Shown here one piece after another: positions 1 through 11,503 of a DNA stretch of 64,000 nt; the first letter of the stretch is position 1; each line of letters starts with the position of its first letter. The position numbers were made by a program, and so were the translations under genes. Under the pieces are notes generated by a model, which saw nothing but the letters and a program-made list of their open reading frames with translations, was not told the origin of the DNA and made no database searches. Source of the stretch: Hedera helix (Eukaryota > Streptophyta > Magnoliopsida > Apiales > Araliaceae); assembly GCA_947179155.2 (NCBI GenBank), contig OX359284.1:7860432-7924431 (forward strand). Reading direction: 5' to 3'.

Positions 1-21
1 ATATATTAATCATTATATAAT

Positions 22-285
22 ATTATTAATCATTTGATAATATTTTATTCATTATCTAATATTATTAATCATTTGATAATATTTTATTCATTATCTAATA
101 TTATTAATCATTTAATAATATATTAATCATTATATAATATTATTAATTATTTAATAATATTTTATTCATTATCTAATATTATTAATTATTTAATAATACT
201 TTATTGACTTTATAATATTATTAATCCTTTAATAATATTTTATTCATTTTATAACATTTTATTAATTTATTTATATTATTAATTC
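22..285. repeat. 39-bp AT-rich tandem repeat, about 6.5 units
   Basis: Units starting ATTATTAAT begin at 22, 61, 100, 139, 178 and 217, each 39 bp, and then decay. The first two units are identical and later ones differ by several bases. It is a local minisatellite inside the old LTR. Confidence 0.85.
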
Positions 286-469
286 TTTAATAATATTTAT
301 TCTCTTTTTACCTATTAATTTAACTTTCATAATGTTTAAATTACTTTTATTGGATCCAAACATAATAAAATAATTTGCAAAACATTTTTTATTTTTTGAC
401 CCGAGCCGACCGGGCCAAAATCGACCTGACCCGACCCGGTCCGGAATTAATTTTTCAAACTATCTGGTT

Positions 470-582
470 CACTGCTGCGGCGGTGACTTGCAGAAAGTTT
501 CACCGCTGCGGCGGTGGCTTAATTTTTTAATCATAGGGTGTTTCACCGCTGCAGCGGTGGGACCTACCGCTGCGACGATAGC
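470..582. repeat. Four GC-rich palindromic units of the CACCGCTGCGGCGGTG type
   Basis: Near-palindromic words recur at about 471-486, 501-517, 543-559 and 565-580 (for example CACCGCTGCGGCGGTGG and CACCGCTGCAGCGGTGG). They sit in otherwise AT-rich LTR sequence and would form stable short hairpins. They resemble in kind, though not in sequence, the CpG islets of other LTRs in the window. Confidence 0.7.
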
Positions 583-2920
583 TGTGTTTTTCAAAATCCT
601 AATTTTCCAACTTTGATTTCTTTGGTTCAAACTTGTATAAAATGAAAGGTACATGTCCAAAACACACCAAATCAATTTTTATTATCATTCTAAATTGTTG
701 TTTTTTCAACATTTCATGATTCAATCTCGTTTTCGAAAATATTTTTGACATAATATTCGAGATCGATCACTCTAGGGTTTGAAAATGACATAGTTTGCAG
801 TAAAAGCCATAACTTGCTCATTTTTTCATATTTTCGAGAGATTCAAGTTGGGTTTTAACTCATAAATATAACTTTATAGTCATAGAAATTTATTTTTCAA
901 CTTGTACATTTCAAACTACAACATTAACTAGCACATGGTCAACTAGGGTTTTTATCGATAAATTTCAATATAGACTTTTCTTTCATTTTTATGCATACCA
1001 CACATACCAAAACATGATTTAAACATATCAAACCATGAATCTACCAATATATCATAGTTTTAGACTTCTAGACCATCAAAACAACTTTTGATTGGTTAAA
1101 AACATATTTTAACCGTTTAAAACATATATAGACTATAAAAATGAACTTAGGAAGAGTTAGAGCACTTTTGAACCTCGTGGATTTGAACGCTCTCTTTCTC
1201 TTGGCTATAAACTTTACTAGTGACTCCACCTTGACTATCCTCTAGCAATTTTCTTGGTGGATTCTCAAACTCACAAGAGTTCTCTTACTTTTCTCTAGAA
1301 AACTCTCTCTTTTCTCTCTTGGAATGCTAGACAAATGACCAACCAACACAATGCATTGGTGAAGCACTATATTTATAGTACTTTCTTAATCCTCATCAAC
1401 ATCTACTAATCTACTAACCTTGGTCAAATTAGGAGAGCTAACCTATGTTTACTATTGGATTGATTGACTATTTGAAATGACCAAGTGATTGACCTACATC
1501 AAGATAACTTACAAGTTATTGATTGTGTAACTTAGAAGCAACAAAAATGTAACAAGTGTAACGACCCCGAAATTCGACCAATTTAATTACCTTAATTTTC
1601 ATATTTATGAAACATTATTTTCCTTACGTCCAAATTTCGGTTCGTTAATAAATCTTTTGTCACCTAAATTGATCCATTATTTAATTTCAAAATCATAAAT
1701 TTCCAAATTTTCGATATAATTTTTTTTTTCTTTCTTGATTCAATCGTTGTATTAAAACATTTGGATATTTAAAATCCTTACATTTCGATCCTAGTCCCAT
1801 GGATCGTAACCTTTACTTTTTCTTTTCTTTCTTGTATCATAAATCTCGTCATTCAAATTTTAATACCGTTCATATCCATACAAATATTCTTTGTTTCATC
1901 GTTCATAATCAAACGTGTAATAATTTCTCACGTAACAATTAATTTGAACATTCACAGTTCACAATTTAATACAACTCTTCCTATCCGGATCCACTCTATA
2001 TGTATATACAAAATATTCATGTAATCTTGACAAATTATTCACATTAAATCATAATATAAACATATAACGTTTACAACCTTTTAGGAAAATTCGTCTCTAC
2101 ATAATCTGATATTCTTGAAATTCTTTTTTTTTCCTGCAAAACGTTTATTAAGCAAGTAATGAGCACAACGGCTCAGCAAGTTCAACAGTTATACTTCACG
2201 TAGCACATACCTTATCATGCTTGGTGTGTGTCATACATCATGTGCTTGTGCTTCTACTATAGCAATATAACTTATATATATTCATATCGTTGCACAAAAT
2301 ACACATTGTGGTCATATTAATCACGCATCACATAACACATAATTTGTATGCAGTTAAAACAAGAATTACATATCATAACATTCCAACATTTAACATAAAA
2401 GGGACTGAAGAACTTGCCTGACGTCCAGTTATTTAAATTGTTAGCTCAAACCTTTTATTCGATCAACCTATAATCATAACATAATCAGATAATAATTATT
2501 TATCTCTTTATGATATTAATTTAATTAATTAATATCATCTCTAAAGTAATTAACCCTACCCGATAATTTATTTTAGGGTACCGGGTCAATTATTAATTAA
2601 TATGGTTAATTATATTAAACTCGTTCCTTAATAAATTTATTTAACTTAATAACCAATGCCTCTAATACGGAAAACCCAGCTCATCGGATAAATTTTAACA
2701 TATCTGGGTGTCCCAAAAATTTTATTTAACCATTTTCTAAATGGTAACCTTATTAGATTAATATTTAAACATTTAAATATTAATCCTCAATATTTAATAT
2801 TTTTACAAAAATATTAAATTTAATGCCCAAACATCATTTCTATATTTTTAGTATTTTTTTATAATTTTCTGGAATTTTTAAACAATTTTTAAGCATTTAT
2901 TTCATTAAAAACTAATTCTG

Positions 2921-3100
2921 GGGGCAATTTGGTAATTTTCGCGGTATTAGGGACATAACCGGAATTTTCCGGAAAGTACAGGGGCATTTCCGTCATTATC
3001 GCACTTCTAGGGACTCATTCGGTATTTGCCGGAAAGCCCAGGGGCATTTCCGTAATTTTCGCGGGTCTAGGACACGTTCGGTATTAGCCGGAAAGGCCAG
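2921..3100. repeat. 60-bp tandem repeat in the LARD LTR (three units)
   Basis: Units begin GGGGCAATTT (2921), GGGGCATTTC (2981) and GGGGCATTTC (3041), and a partial GGGGTAAAAC follows. Each contains an AATTTTCG-like word, TAGGGACNN, and a GCCGGAAAG-like end. The same array is at 9290-9469. A related array in reverse orientation is in the solo LTR at about 50510-50640. Position within the LTR suggests a promoter or enhancer region, which is inferred. Confidence 0.9.
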
Positions 3101-3165
3101 GGGTAAAACCGTCATTGCATCGCATGAGGACCTCCGCGCATTGCGCGCAGCGTCCCCCCGCCAGC

Positions 3166-3181
3166 CAAACGACGTCGTTTG
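3166..3181. promoter_or_regulatory. 16-nt perfect palindrome with GACGTC core
   Basis: CAAACGACGTCGTTTG is a perfect palindrome. Its GACGTC core is a C-box-like bZIP site by established knowledge. The second copy is at 9535-9550. Looser versions occur in other LTRs of the window. Regulatory use is inferred. Confidence 0.6.
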
Positions 3182-4966
3182 CTGGGTCGTTTCCGAAATT
3201 CTGGCCGCGCATGGCGCGACCCCTTTTTGCCACCTTCATACGCCGTCGTTTTAACGCGAACGGCTGAAAAAAAATTGGCCGCCGCGCAATGCGCGGGCGG
3301 CCATTTTTTTTTTTTTTTTCTTCTTCAGCTTCCTTTGGCAGTAACCCAAAAATAAAATAAAACACCATTTTTGTTCACAATTTCTCAATATAATTACTTC
3401 CAAAAATCATAACATTCATACATATTCATCCAAAAATTATATAGAACAATTATTTTAATTATTTACAATTTTTCTACAAAATTAATTTATTACCATAAAT
3501 ACCAAAATAAACTAAATCAATTAATATATACCTTTCTTGGCTTGTTTTTCACATGGAAGACATCAAATATCCCTCCCTCCTTGGTAGCCATGGTGTTTTC
3601 CGGTGACATGGGGGTGGTTATGGTGGTGTTCGGGTGAGAGACAAAATGGAGAAGAAAGTTTCTTCTTCTTTTTTTTTTTCCTCTTTTTGCTTTCCTTTTC
3701 CTTTTCTTTTATAACCCACAAGTCTTAACAAATGTTGAAATAAAAAAATTTTTGCCACCGCCTTAATCCAAGCATGCAACCGACTTAGACTCTCTCGAAA
3801 ATTCCAAATTACACATGCATAAATTCTAATTTAATACATTACATAATTATTGTGTGTAATAAATATTTTATATAATGTATATAAAATATTTATTTTAATT
3901 TACTAAAAATAATAACATGGTTTTTAAGTAATATTAATACCTTTTTCGGTATTTTACTTGACAAATTTTGTACACGCATAATGCCATGCATGTAATCATA
4001 TAAGGTAATTTATATCTCCAAAAATCATAAAATAAATCATAGGACATATAAAAAATATTTTTCATAATTTTTCACTCCGTTAATTGGACAACATGTTACA
4101 TTAACATGTTCACATTTCTGAAATATTATTTTTCATAAAAGTCATAATAATTTCATTATACATAAATATAATTTTTAATAACTTAAAACATTCCTTTTTC
4201 TTATTTATTATTTCATTTCTTGAATATTTACCATAATTTCTTTATATATAAATTATATAATTTATATAATTACATGCTCCTTTTAAATAATTTCTTAATT
4301 TCCTCCAACTTTATTCCATTTAATCACCTTATATAAATTACATAATTATTCTTATATAATTTATATAATTATTATTTTCTTCATACCTTATTTTAATTTC
4401 CTTATATAAATTATATAATTTATTATTATATAATTTATATAATTACCTTTCCTTCTCAATTAATTTCTAAACCTCCTCCAAAATTCTTGATAAATTCTAA
4501 AATCAACACATACAATTTTTACCAACTCCCCCATTCACTTTTTATTTAAATTTGGATTAATTTAATTATTAATCCATTTATTTCCATAATTAATAAAATT
4601 TAAGATTATCAATTAAGCATTCACATATATAATATACAAATGCATATATATAAATATATACATATTTAATTCATGCATTTACATTATCACATAACCTTAT
4701 TTAAAACATAATTTCTGTACTTCCACAATAATTAAATTGTACAAATTATTGTACACTTACCTGAAATTTCTTTTATTCTTCATAAATTGTATTTACACAA
4801 TTTATTTACTTTTCAATTATTTTAAATTCACATAATTCATCACCATCTTTGTACAAATTTAATTTACTAATTAAATCCCTTCAAACATTTTAAACAACCT
4901 TGATATTTTTATCAATTAATTCTTATTTGATATTATTAAAGGAATCCTGAAATTCGGATCCTCACA

Positions 4967-4980
4967 TTCTTCCCCCCTTA
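4967..4980 (-). other. Polypurine tract of the LARD
   Basis: On the minus strand AAGGGGGGAAGAA directly precedes the TGTGAGG start of the 3' LTR, the expected position for plus-strand priming. Confidence 0.85.
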
Positions 4981-4984
4981 ACAG

Positions 4985-5002
4985 GATTCCGTCCTCGGAA
5001 TC
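4985..5002 (-). other. Stem-loop beside the LARD polypurine tract
   Basis: GATTCCG and CGGAATC form a perfect 7-bp stem around a 4-nt loop, five bases from the polypurine tract. Equivalent structures lie at 5546-5565, 11959-11978 and 34178-34195. Confidence 0.6.
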
Positions 5003-5520
5003 ATAATTACCGTAATAATCATACATATATTATTTATAGCGCCTTGTTATACCTTTATATTGCTGAATAAACCCAATCCATAATAATCATAACCTACCTC
5101 TTAATATCCATAATTCACAGCTTTAACAAATGACATCATACTGATCGTAACAGTCGGAATATTAAATTCTTAACTTAATTCACAATTTCTTTATAATGCC
5201 ACATTTTATATTTCTCTAAAAATTTCTTAATAAAACCTTAACTCGTTTCTTGATATACTTATCAAGATAGTTTCTTACTTTCTGAAAAATTTCCTTCCTT
5301 TTAATCATACATCTCCTTATTCTATTCGCTTATTTCATACCCTCTATCGCACCTCATTTATACTCTATACATTCGTCCTTCTTTTCTTAATTCATATAAA
5401 TCTTCTTTACATTTCATAATTCATTTCTTAATACCTTCTATCATTCAACACTAGTTTTAATTACTAACCTTTACTTAATTTTATCATAATCTTTATTTGG
5501 AATTATTTTTAAAATCCTGG

Positions 5521-5565
5521 GTGTCACATTCACCCCTCCTTCATAAAATTTCGTCCTCGAAATTT
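5521..5565 (-). other. Second LTR/polypurine-tract-like junction inside the LARD
   Basis: On the minus strand a GAAGGAGGGGTGAA purine run is followed by TGTGACACCC, as if an LTR began there. It is preceded by an 8-bp stem, AAATTTCG/CGAAATTT, with the same 4-nt loop as the hairpin at 4985-5002. It looks like the 3' end module of a different gypsy family left inside the element. Confidence 0.55.
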
Positions 5566-5848
5566 CTATGTACAAATATCTCATTCATTTACAACTTACA
5601 CAATTACTTTACATTCATTTCACATATCTTTCTTCTCTTCATTTCTCATAGTCATTGCACACTACAAACTTTCTAATCCATCACATCTCATAATTTCTTT
5701 ATTTCGCAATTGTTACTTCCATTATCATTCACACTTAAATAATACTATCCCATCCTACCATCCAATCTTCATAAGAGTAGAGGAATTCAAAATTTTATTT
5801 AGGAAAAACTTTCATGATATGCTGAATGAACATTTATCCCGGTTTAAC

Positions 5849-6558
5849 AGTACTTCGCTCCCCAAGTACTTCATACTGCAAACCCTGACAGTGGATCAAT
5901 CTGTCATTAAAGTGATGGATGTTTCACCATACATTGGCACACCAGATGATCAATCTGCAATGCCTGTGTCTTGCTATGCCAGGTGACCATTCGATCAACC
6001 TGCAATAGTCTTAATCTTTTTGTTCATCTCAGCCATAGAATTCATTCAAAAGTAATTTGATTGGGTATAATTTTCAAAGAATAAGAATTCAATATATTTC
6101 AAAATTTGTCTAGCTGAATCACTAGCTTAGACTTATATTTCTTCAATGCTTGTCTAGCCAGATCAATTAGCATAGACTTTCTTTTAACAATTTATAATCC
6201 GCAGAAATTTTTAAAACATTCATCATGTCAAAACTTTTCAAAATATCAAGCCGAGTCAAATGGCATTGACTTATAATTCTGACATACTTTCATAAATCCA
6301 AATCATTTATGACTTCATGTTACCGCATCATCTTGACAGTCCGTTGAGAATTTTATCGTTAATAATTCCTACACCATAAACCATACTTTATGGTGTTGAA
6401 TCATCTTATGACGAAATAGTACCGCACCGTCTCAATAACACGTTGAGCATTCCGTCATTCATCACGTCTACACCGGGCTAAAAGGTGCGTGGATGATTCT
6501 TTTGAAATACATTTTGATGTAAAAACATTTTTGTCTAGCCGAGACAAGTAGCATAGAC
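5849..6558 (-). other. Array of short stem-loops in the LARD interior
   Basis: Stems seen: AGTACTT/AAGTACT (5849-5870), TGACAG/CTGTCA (5886-5906), CAGAT/ATCTG (5943-5957), CTAT+CAGGT/ACCTG+ATAG (5974-6008), GTCTA+GCT/AGC+TAGAC with one bulge (6108-6132), GTCTA+GC/GC+TAGAC (6152-6177), TCAA+GCC/GGC+TTGA with the bulged A (6246-6269), ACACCATAAA/TTTATGGTGT (6371-6396), CTCAA/TTGAG (6431-6447) and GTCTA+GC/GC+TAGAC (6533-6558). Several loops contain GATCAA-like words. Confidence 0.65.
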
Positions 6559-7195
6559 ACTTTTTAAATCGCTTAAAAATTTCATTTATATTTTTCAAAG
6601 CACACACATGCCAAATCAACTTGAGGCCAAAATTCTCGAAGTCTAGCAAAGCTAGAAGAATGGGAATATCCTAAATTCCCTAACATGTACTTCGTGCTTC
6701 TTCATTTAATTACAAAATTTATTGCTAGGACTATTATTATTTATCACATTAAAATTTCTATCTACTCCAGCTTTTCTATACCCCCGTATAGTTCATCAAA
6801 CTTGCCACACATTATGAGTCCAGGAACTTACCACAAGAATATGAGTTTTAAAGCTTGTTCTAGCAATATGTAGTCTGAGAACAAATCAAAGACTATCCAT
6901 ATGCTGAGGGGCTCAAACATACCATACGATTATGAGTCATGGACTTACCACATGCATGAGTTTTAAGAACTCGTGCCTAACTTAATATTATCTATCTATC
7001 AAAACCACTAGCGCGACTCTAACATTTCAATGATTATCACATAGCAACTAAGGAAACACAAATCCCCCGCCCATACAAAGGATTGTGCAACTCAGTCACC
7101 ACATGAGTTCTCAACTGAAATTTCGTACCCAAGCTTTCTACCCCCTTATCATTAAATCTCTGTCATTCATGAACATCATTCTCTGAATTCTTCTT

Positions 7196-7455
7196 GTACT
7201 ATTTCATAGTACCATATCTCTTTATAACATTAAAATATGCATTTTCGACCATTAACAGGTCTCTCTGTTATTTCCCATTTTCACTTGACCCCATCATAAT
7301 CTTGCTTTACAATCTATTCCTTCCTCGCTTTCCTTTACTTGTGATCGTATCGTAGTACGATCCTCTTACCGTTCCTGATCATGTTATTATGATCTCTTTC
7401 TATACTCATTAGATTACCTGATCATCTTTATTGCTTGAATCAGGTGTCCCCTGAT
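7196..7455 (-). other. Second stem-loop cluster in the LARD interior
   Basis: Perfect stems: GTACTAT/ATAGTAC (7196-7212, loop 3), TAACAG/CTGTTA (7253-7270, loop 6), GATCGTA/TACGATC (7343-7362, loop 6), GATCAT/ATGATC (7377-7394, loop 6), and a three-part set CCTGAT (7417-7422), ATCAGG (7439-7444), CCTGAT (7450-7455) that allows two exclusive hairpins. Confidence 0.65.
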
Positions 7456-7911
7456 TTTCTTTGAAATTCATCTTTGAATCGTTTCCAATATTCTTTCAGA
7501 TATGTTCTTAATTGAACTTATAATTTTCTTAATTTGTTTCATTCAAATCCTTCTTAACAGCTTTATTTCTTTCTTATAATCTTCTATCTTTCTGATTTCC
7601 TTAACCTTAGCCAATATCTGAGATTTGTATTTCTTAACTTACATCTTTCTCAACTTATATCTCTTCATTCTAATTCCCCCATGTTCATCAAACTACTCAC
7701 ATATTTGGGCTCAGGAACTTACCATAATCATATGGTTGAGGAGCTTGTCCTAGTCAGGCCATAGTCGCCCATTCGCTAAAGGGGCTCCACCATACAATCA
7801 TGAGTCACGAGCTTACTATACGCTTGAGTTTTCAGAACACTCAACTAACCTTACTCTTTCTTACTTAGGTTATAGCCTAAGGTATCATTTACCTAAGGTT
7901 TTTAATCTCTA

Positions 7912-7923
7912 GCTCTGATACCA
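7912..7923 (-). other. Primer-binding site, initiator-Met tRNA type
   Basis: Minus-strand TGGTATCAGAGC lies two bases after the CA end of the 5' LTR. This is the usual primer site sequence of many plant LTR retrotransposons and fixes the element's orientation. Confidence 0.9.
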
Positions 7924-7925
7924 AC

Positions 7926-10900
7926 TGTAACGACCCCGAAATTCGACCAATTTAATTACCTTAATTTTCATATTTATGAAACATTATTTTCCTTACGTCC
8001 AAATTTCGGTTCGTTAATAAATCTTTCGTCACCTAAATTGATCCATTATTTAATTTCAAAATCATAAATTTCCAAATTTTCGATATAATTTTTTTTTTCT
8101 TTCTTGATTCAATCGTTGTATTAAAACATTTGGATATTTAAAATCCTTACATTTCGATCCTAGTCCCATGGATCGTAACCTTTACTTTTTCTTTTCTTTC
8201 TTGTATCATAAATCTCGTCATTCAAATTTTAATACCGTTCATATCCATACAAATATTCTTTGTTTCATCGTTCATAATCAAACGTGTAATAATTTCTCAC
8301 GTAACAATTAATTTGAACATTCACAGTTCACAATTTAATACAACTCTTCCTATCCGGATCCACTCTATATGTATATACAAAATATTCATGTAATCTTGAC
8401 AAATTATTCACATTAAATCATAATATAAACATATAACGTTTACAACCTTTTAGGAAAATTCGTCTCTACATAATCTGATATTCTTGAAATTCTTTTTTTT
8501 TCCTGCAAAACGTTTATTAAGCAAGTAATGAGCACAACGGCTCAGCAAGTTCAACAGTTATACTTCACGTAGCACATACCTTATCATGCTTGGTGTGTGT
8601 CATACATCATGTGCTTGTGCTTCTACTATAGCAATATAACTTATATATATTCATATCGTTGCACAAAATACACATTGTGGTCATATTAATCACGCATCAC
8701 ATAACACATAATTTGTATGCAGTTAAAACAAGAATTACATATCATAACATTCCAACATTTAACATAAAAGGGACTGAAGAACTTGCCTGACGTCCAGTTA
8801 TTTAAATTGTTAGCTCAAACCTTTTATTCGATCAACCTATAATCATAACATAATCAGATAATAATTATTTATCTCTTTATGATATTAATTTAATTAATTA
8901 ATATCATCTCTAAAGTAATTAACCCTACCCGATAATTTATTTTAGGGTACCGGGTCAATTATTAATTAATATGGTTAATTATATTAAACTCGTTCCTTAA
9001 TAAATTTATTTAACTTAATAACCAATGCCTCTAATACGGAAAACCCAGCTCATCGGATAAATTTTAACATATCTGGGTGTCCCAAAAATTTTATTTAACC
9101 ATTTTCTAAATGGTAACCTTATTAGATTAATATTTAAACATTTAAATATTAATCCTCAATATTTAATATTTTTACAAAAATATTAAATTTAATGCCCAAA
9201 CATCATTTCTATATTTTTAGTATTTTTTTATAATTTTCTGGAATTTTTAAACAATTTTTAAGCATTTATTTCATTAAAAACTAATTCTGGGGGCAATTTG
9301 GTAATTTTCGCGGTATTAGGGACATAACCGGAATTTTCCGGAAAGTACAGGGGCATTTCCGTCATTATCGCACTTCTAGGGACTCATTCGGTATTTGCCG
9401 GAAAGCCCAGGGGCATTTCCGTAATTTTCGCGGGTCTAGGACACGTTCGGTATTAGCCGGAAAGGCCAGGGGTAAAACCGTCATTGCATCGCATGAGGAC
9501 CTCCGCGCATTGCGCGCAGCGTCCCCCCGCCAGCCAAACGACGTCGTTTGCTGGGTCGTTTCCGAAATTCTGGCCGCGCATGGCGCGACCCCTTTTTGCC
9601 ACCTTCATACGCCGTCGTTTTAAAGCGAACGGCTGAAAAAAAATTGGCCGCCGCGCAATGCGCGGACGGCCATTTTTTTTTTTTTTTTCTTCTTCAGCTT
9701 CCTTTGGCAGTAACCCAAAAATAAAATAAAACACCATTTTTGTTCACAATTTCTCAATATAATTACTTCCAAAAATCATAACATTCATACATATTCATCC
9801 AAAAATTATATAGAACAATTATTTTAATTATTTACAATTTTTCTACAAAATTAATTTATTACCATAAATACCAAAATAAACTAAATCAATTAATATATAC
9901 CTTTCTTGGCTTGTTTTTCACATGGAAGACATCAAATATCCCTCCCTCCTTGGTAGCCATGGTGTTTTCCGGTGACATGGGGGTGGTTATGGTGGTGTTC
10001 GGGTGAGAGACAAAATGGAGAAGAAAGTTTCTTCTTCTTTTTTTTTTTCCTCTTTTTGCTTTCCTTTTCCTTTTCTTTTATAACCCACAAGTCTTAACAA
10101 ATGTTGAAATAAAATTTTTTTTGCCACCGCCTTAATCCACGCATGCAACCGACTTAGACTCTCTCGAAAATTCCAAATTACACATGCATAAATTCTAATT
10201 TAATACATTACATAATTATTGTGTGTAATAAATATTTTATATAATGTATATAAAATATTTATTTTAATTTACTAAAAATAATAACATGGTTTTTAAGTAA
10301 TATTAATACCTTTTTCGGTATTTTACTTAACAAATTTTGTACACGCATAATGCCATGCATGTAATCATATAAGGTAATTTATATCTCCAAAAATCATAAA
10401 ATAAATCATAGGACATATAAAAAATATTTTTCATAATTTTTCACTCCGTTAATTGGACAACATGTTACATTAACATGTTCACATTTCTGAAATATTATTT
10501 TTCATAAAAGTCATAATAATTTCATTATACATAAATATAATTTTTAATAACTTAAAATATTCCTTTTTCTTATTTATTATTTCATTTCTTGAATATTTAC
10601 CATAATTTCTTTATATATAAATTATATAATTTATATAATTACATGCTCCTTTTAAATAATTTCTTAATTTCCTCCAACTTTATTCCATTTAATCACCTTA
10701 TATAAATTACATAATTATTCTTATATAATTTATATAATTATTATTTTCTTCATACCTTATTTTAATTTCCTTATATAAATTATATAATTTATTATTATAT
10801 AATTTATATAATTACCTTTCCTTCTCAATTAATTTCTAAACCTCCTCCAAAATTCTTGATAAATTCTAAAATCAACACATACAATTTTTACCAACTCCCC

Positions 10901-11335
10901 CATTCACTTTTTATTTAAATTTGGATTAATTTAATTATTAATCCATTTATTTCCATAATTAATAAAATTTAAGATTATCAATTAAGCATTCACATATATA
11001 ATATACAAATGCATATATATAAATATATACATATTTAATTCATGCATTTACATTATCACATAACCTTATTTAAAACATAATTTCTGTACTTCCACAATAA
11101 TTAAATTGTACAAATTATTGTACACTTACCTGAAATTTCTTTTATTCTTCATAAATTGTATTTACACAATTTATTTACTTTTCAATTATTTTAAATTCAC
11201 ATAATTCATCACCATCTTTGTACAAATTTAATTTACTAATTAAATCCCTTCAAACATTTTAAACAACCTTGATATTTTTATCAATTAATTCTTATTTGAT
11301 ATTATTAAAGGAATCCTAAAATTCGGATCCTCACA
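7926..11335 (-). repeat. LARD 5' LTR
   Basis: Partner of 1557-4966 at a constant offset of 6369 bp from end to end, so there is no net indel. Differences seen include T/C at 1658/8027, two in the GC islet and one four bases from GGATCC at the right end. The primer site abuts its left (3') end. Confidence 0.95.
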
Positions 11336-11340
11336 ACAAG

Positions 11341-11434
11341 CCAACCATATGGGCCCCCCTTAAAGTGACCGGTCAAATGGCCATTAAATTGACCAATTTT
11401 TCTTTATTTTTAATATCTATTTATACATATATTC

Positions 11435-11503
<69 letters not shown>

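Larger units (their letters stand above)
1..1556 (-). mobile_element. Old chromovirus LTR, left part (split by the LARD)
   Basis: This is AT-rich, non-coding sequence with a GC-rich islet at about 400-580. It is read as part of the 3' LTR of the minus-strand gypsy element whose pol lies at 11993-14036. The LARD at 1557-11335 is flanked by the duplication ACAAG, so 1-1556 was once contiguous with 11341-11942. The right half ends in CATTACA directly against a polypurine tract. The outer TG end is not in the window, so this LTR is at least 2.1 kb. Family and boundaries are inferred. Confidence 0.6.
1557..4966 (-). repeat. LARD 3' LTR
   Basis: 3410 bp, TG..CA bounded. Read on the minus strand it starts TGTGAGGATCCG and ends GGGGTCGTTACA. 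It carries a GAGC..GCTC hairpin (2161-2174), a 60-bp tandem repeat (2921-3100) and a CpG-rich islet (about 3125-3310). The 94-codon open frame at 3084-3368 lies in the GC islet, matches no known protein and is taken as non-coding. Confidence 0.95.
4981..7925 (-). mobile_element. LARD non-coding interior
   Basis: About 2.9 kb between polypurine tract and primer site. Open frames in it are short (up to 64 codons) and match no gag, protease, RT or integrase motif. It contains arrays of short stem-loops (5849-6558 and 7196-7455), a second polypurine-tract-like junction (5521-5565), and a diverged direct repeat (about 6805-6985 and 7690-7845) sharing words such as ATGAGTC and GGAACTTACCA. It probably serves as an RNA structure or packaging region; that is inference. 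Confidence 0.8.
1557..11335 (-). mobile_element. Complete non-autonomous LTR retrotransposon (LARD-type), 9779 bp
   Basis: Two direct repeats of exactly 3410 bp (1557-4966 and 7926-11335) begin TGTAACGACCCC and end GGATCCTCACA on the plus strand. They flank a 2959-bp interior and are bordered by an identical 5-bp duplication, ACAAG, at 1552-1556 and 11336-11340. A minus-strand primer site (7912-7923) and polypurine tract (4967-4980) fix the orientation as minus. The interior has no open frame of gag or pol type. Long LTRs plus a non-coding interior match the class known as large retrotransposon derivatives, which depend on proteins of an autonomous gypsy partner. The two LTRs differ at only about ten positions by eye, so the insertion is recent. 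Confidence 0.95.

Noticed and set aside
3084..3368. 94-codon open frame, repeated at 9453-9737
   Set aside because: It lies in the CpG islet of the LARD LTRs, is identical only because the LTRs are, matches no family, and its composition follows the GC-rich repeat.
5849..7455. CRISPR-like or satellite array
   Set aside because: This is a plant nuclear context; the units are not regularly spaced and share a fold rather than a sequence.
5849..7455. tRNA or snoRNA genes among the hairpins
   Set aside because: No cloverleaf, A/B boxes or C/D and H/ACA boxes could be placed.
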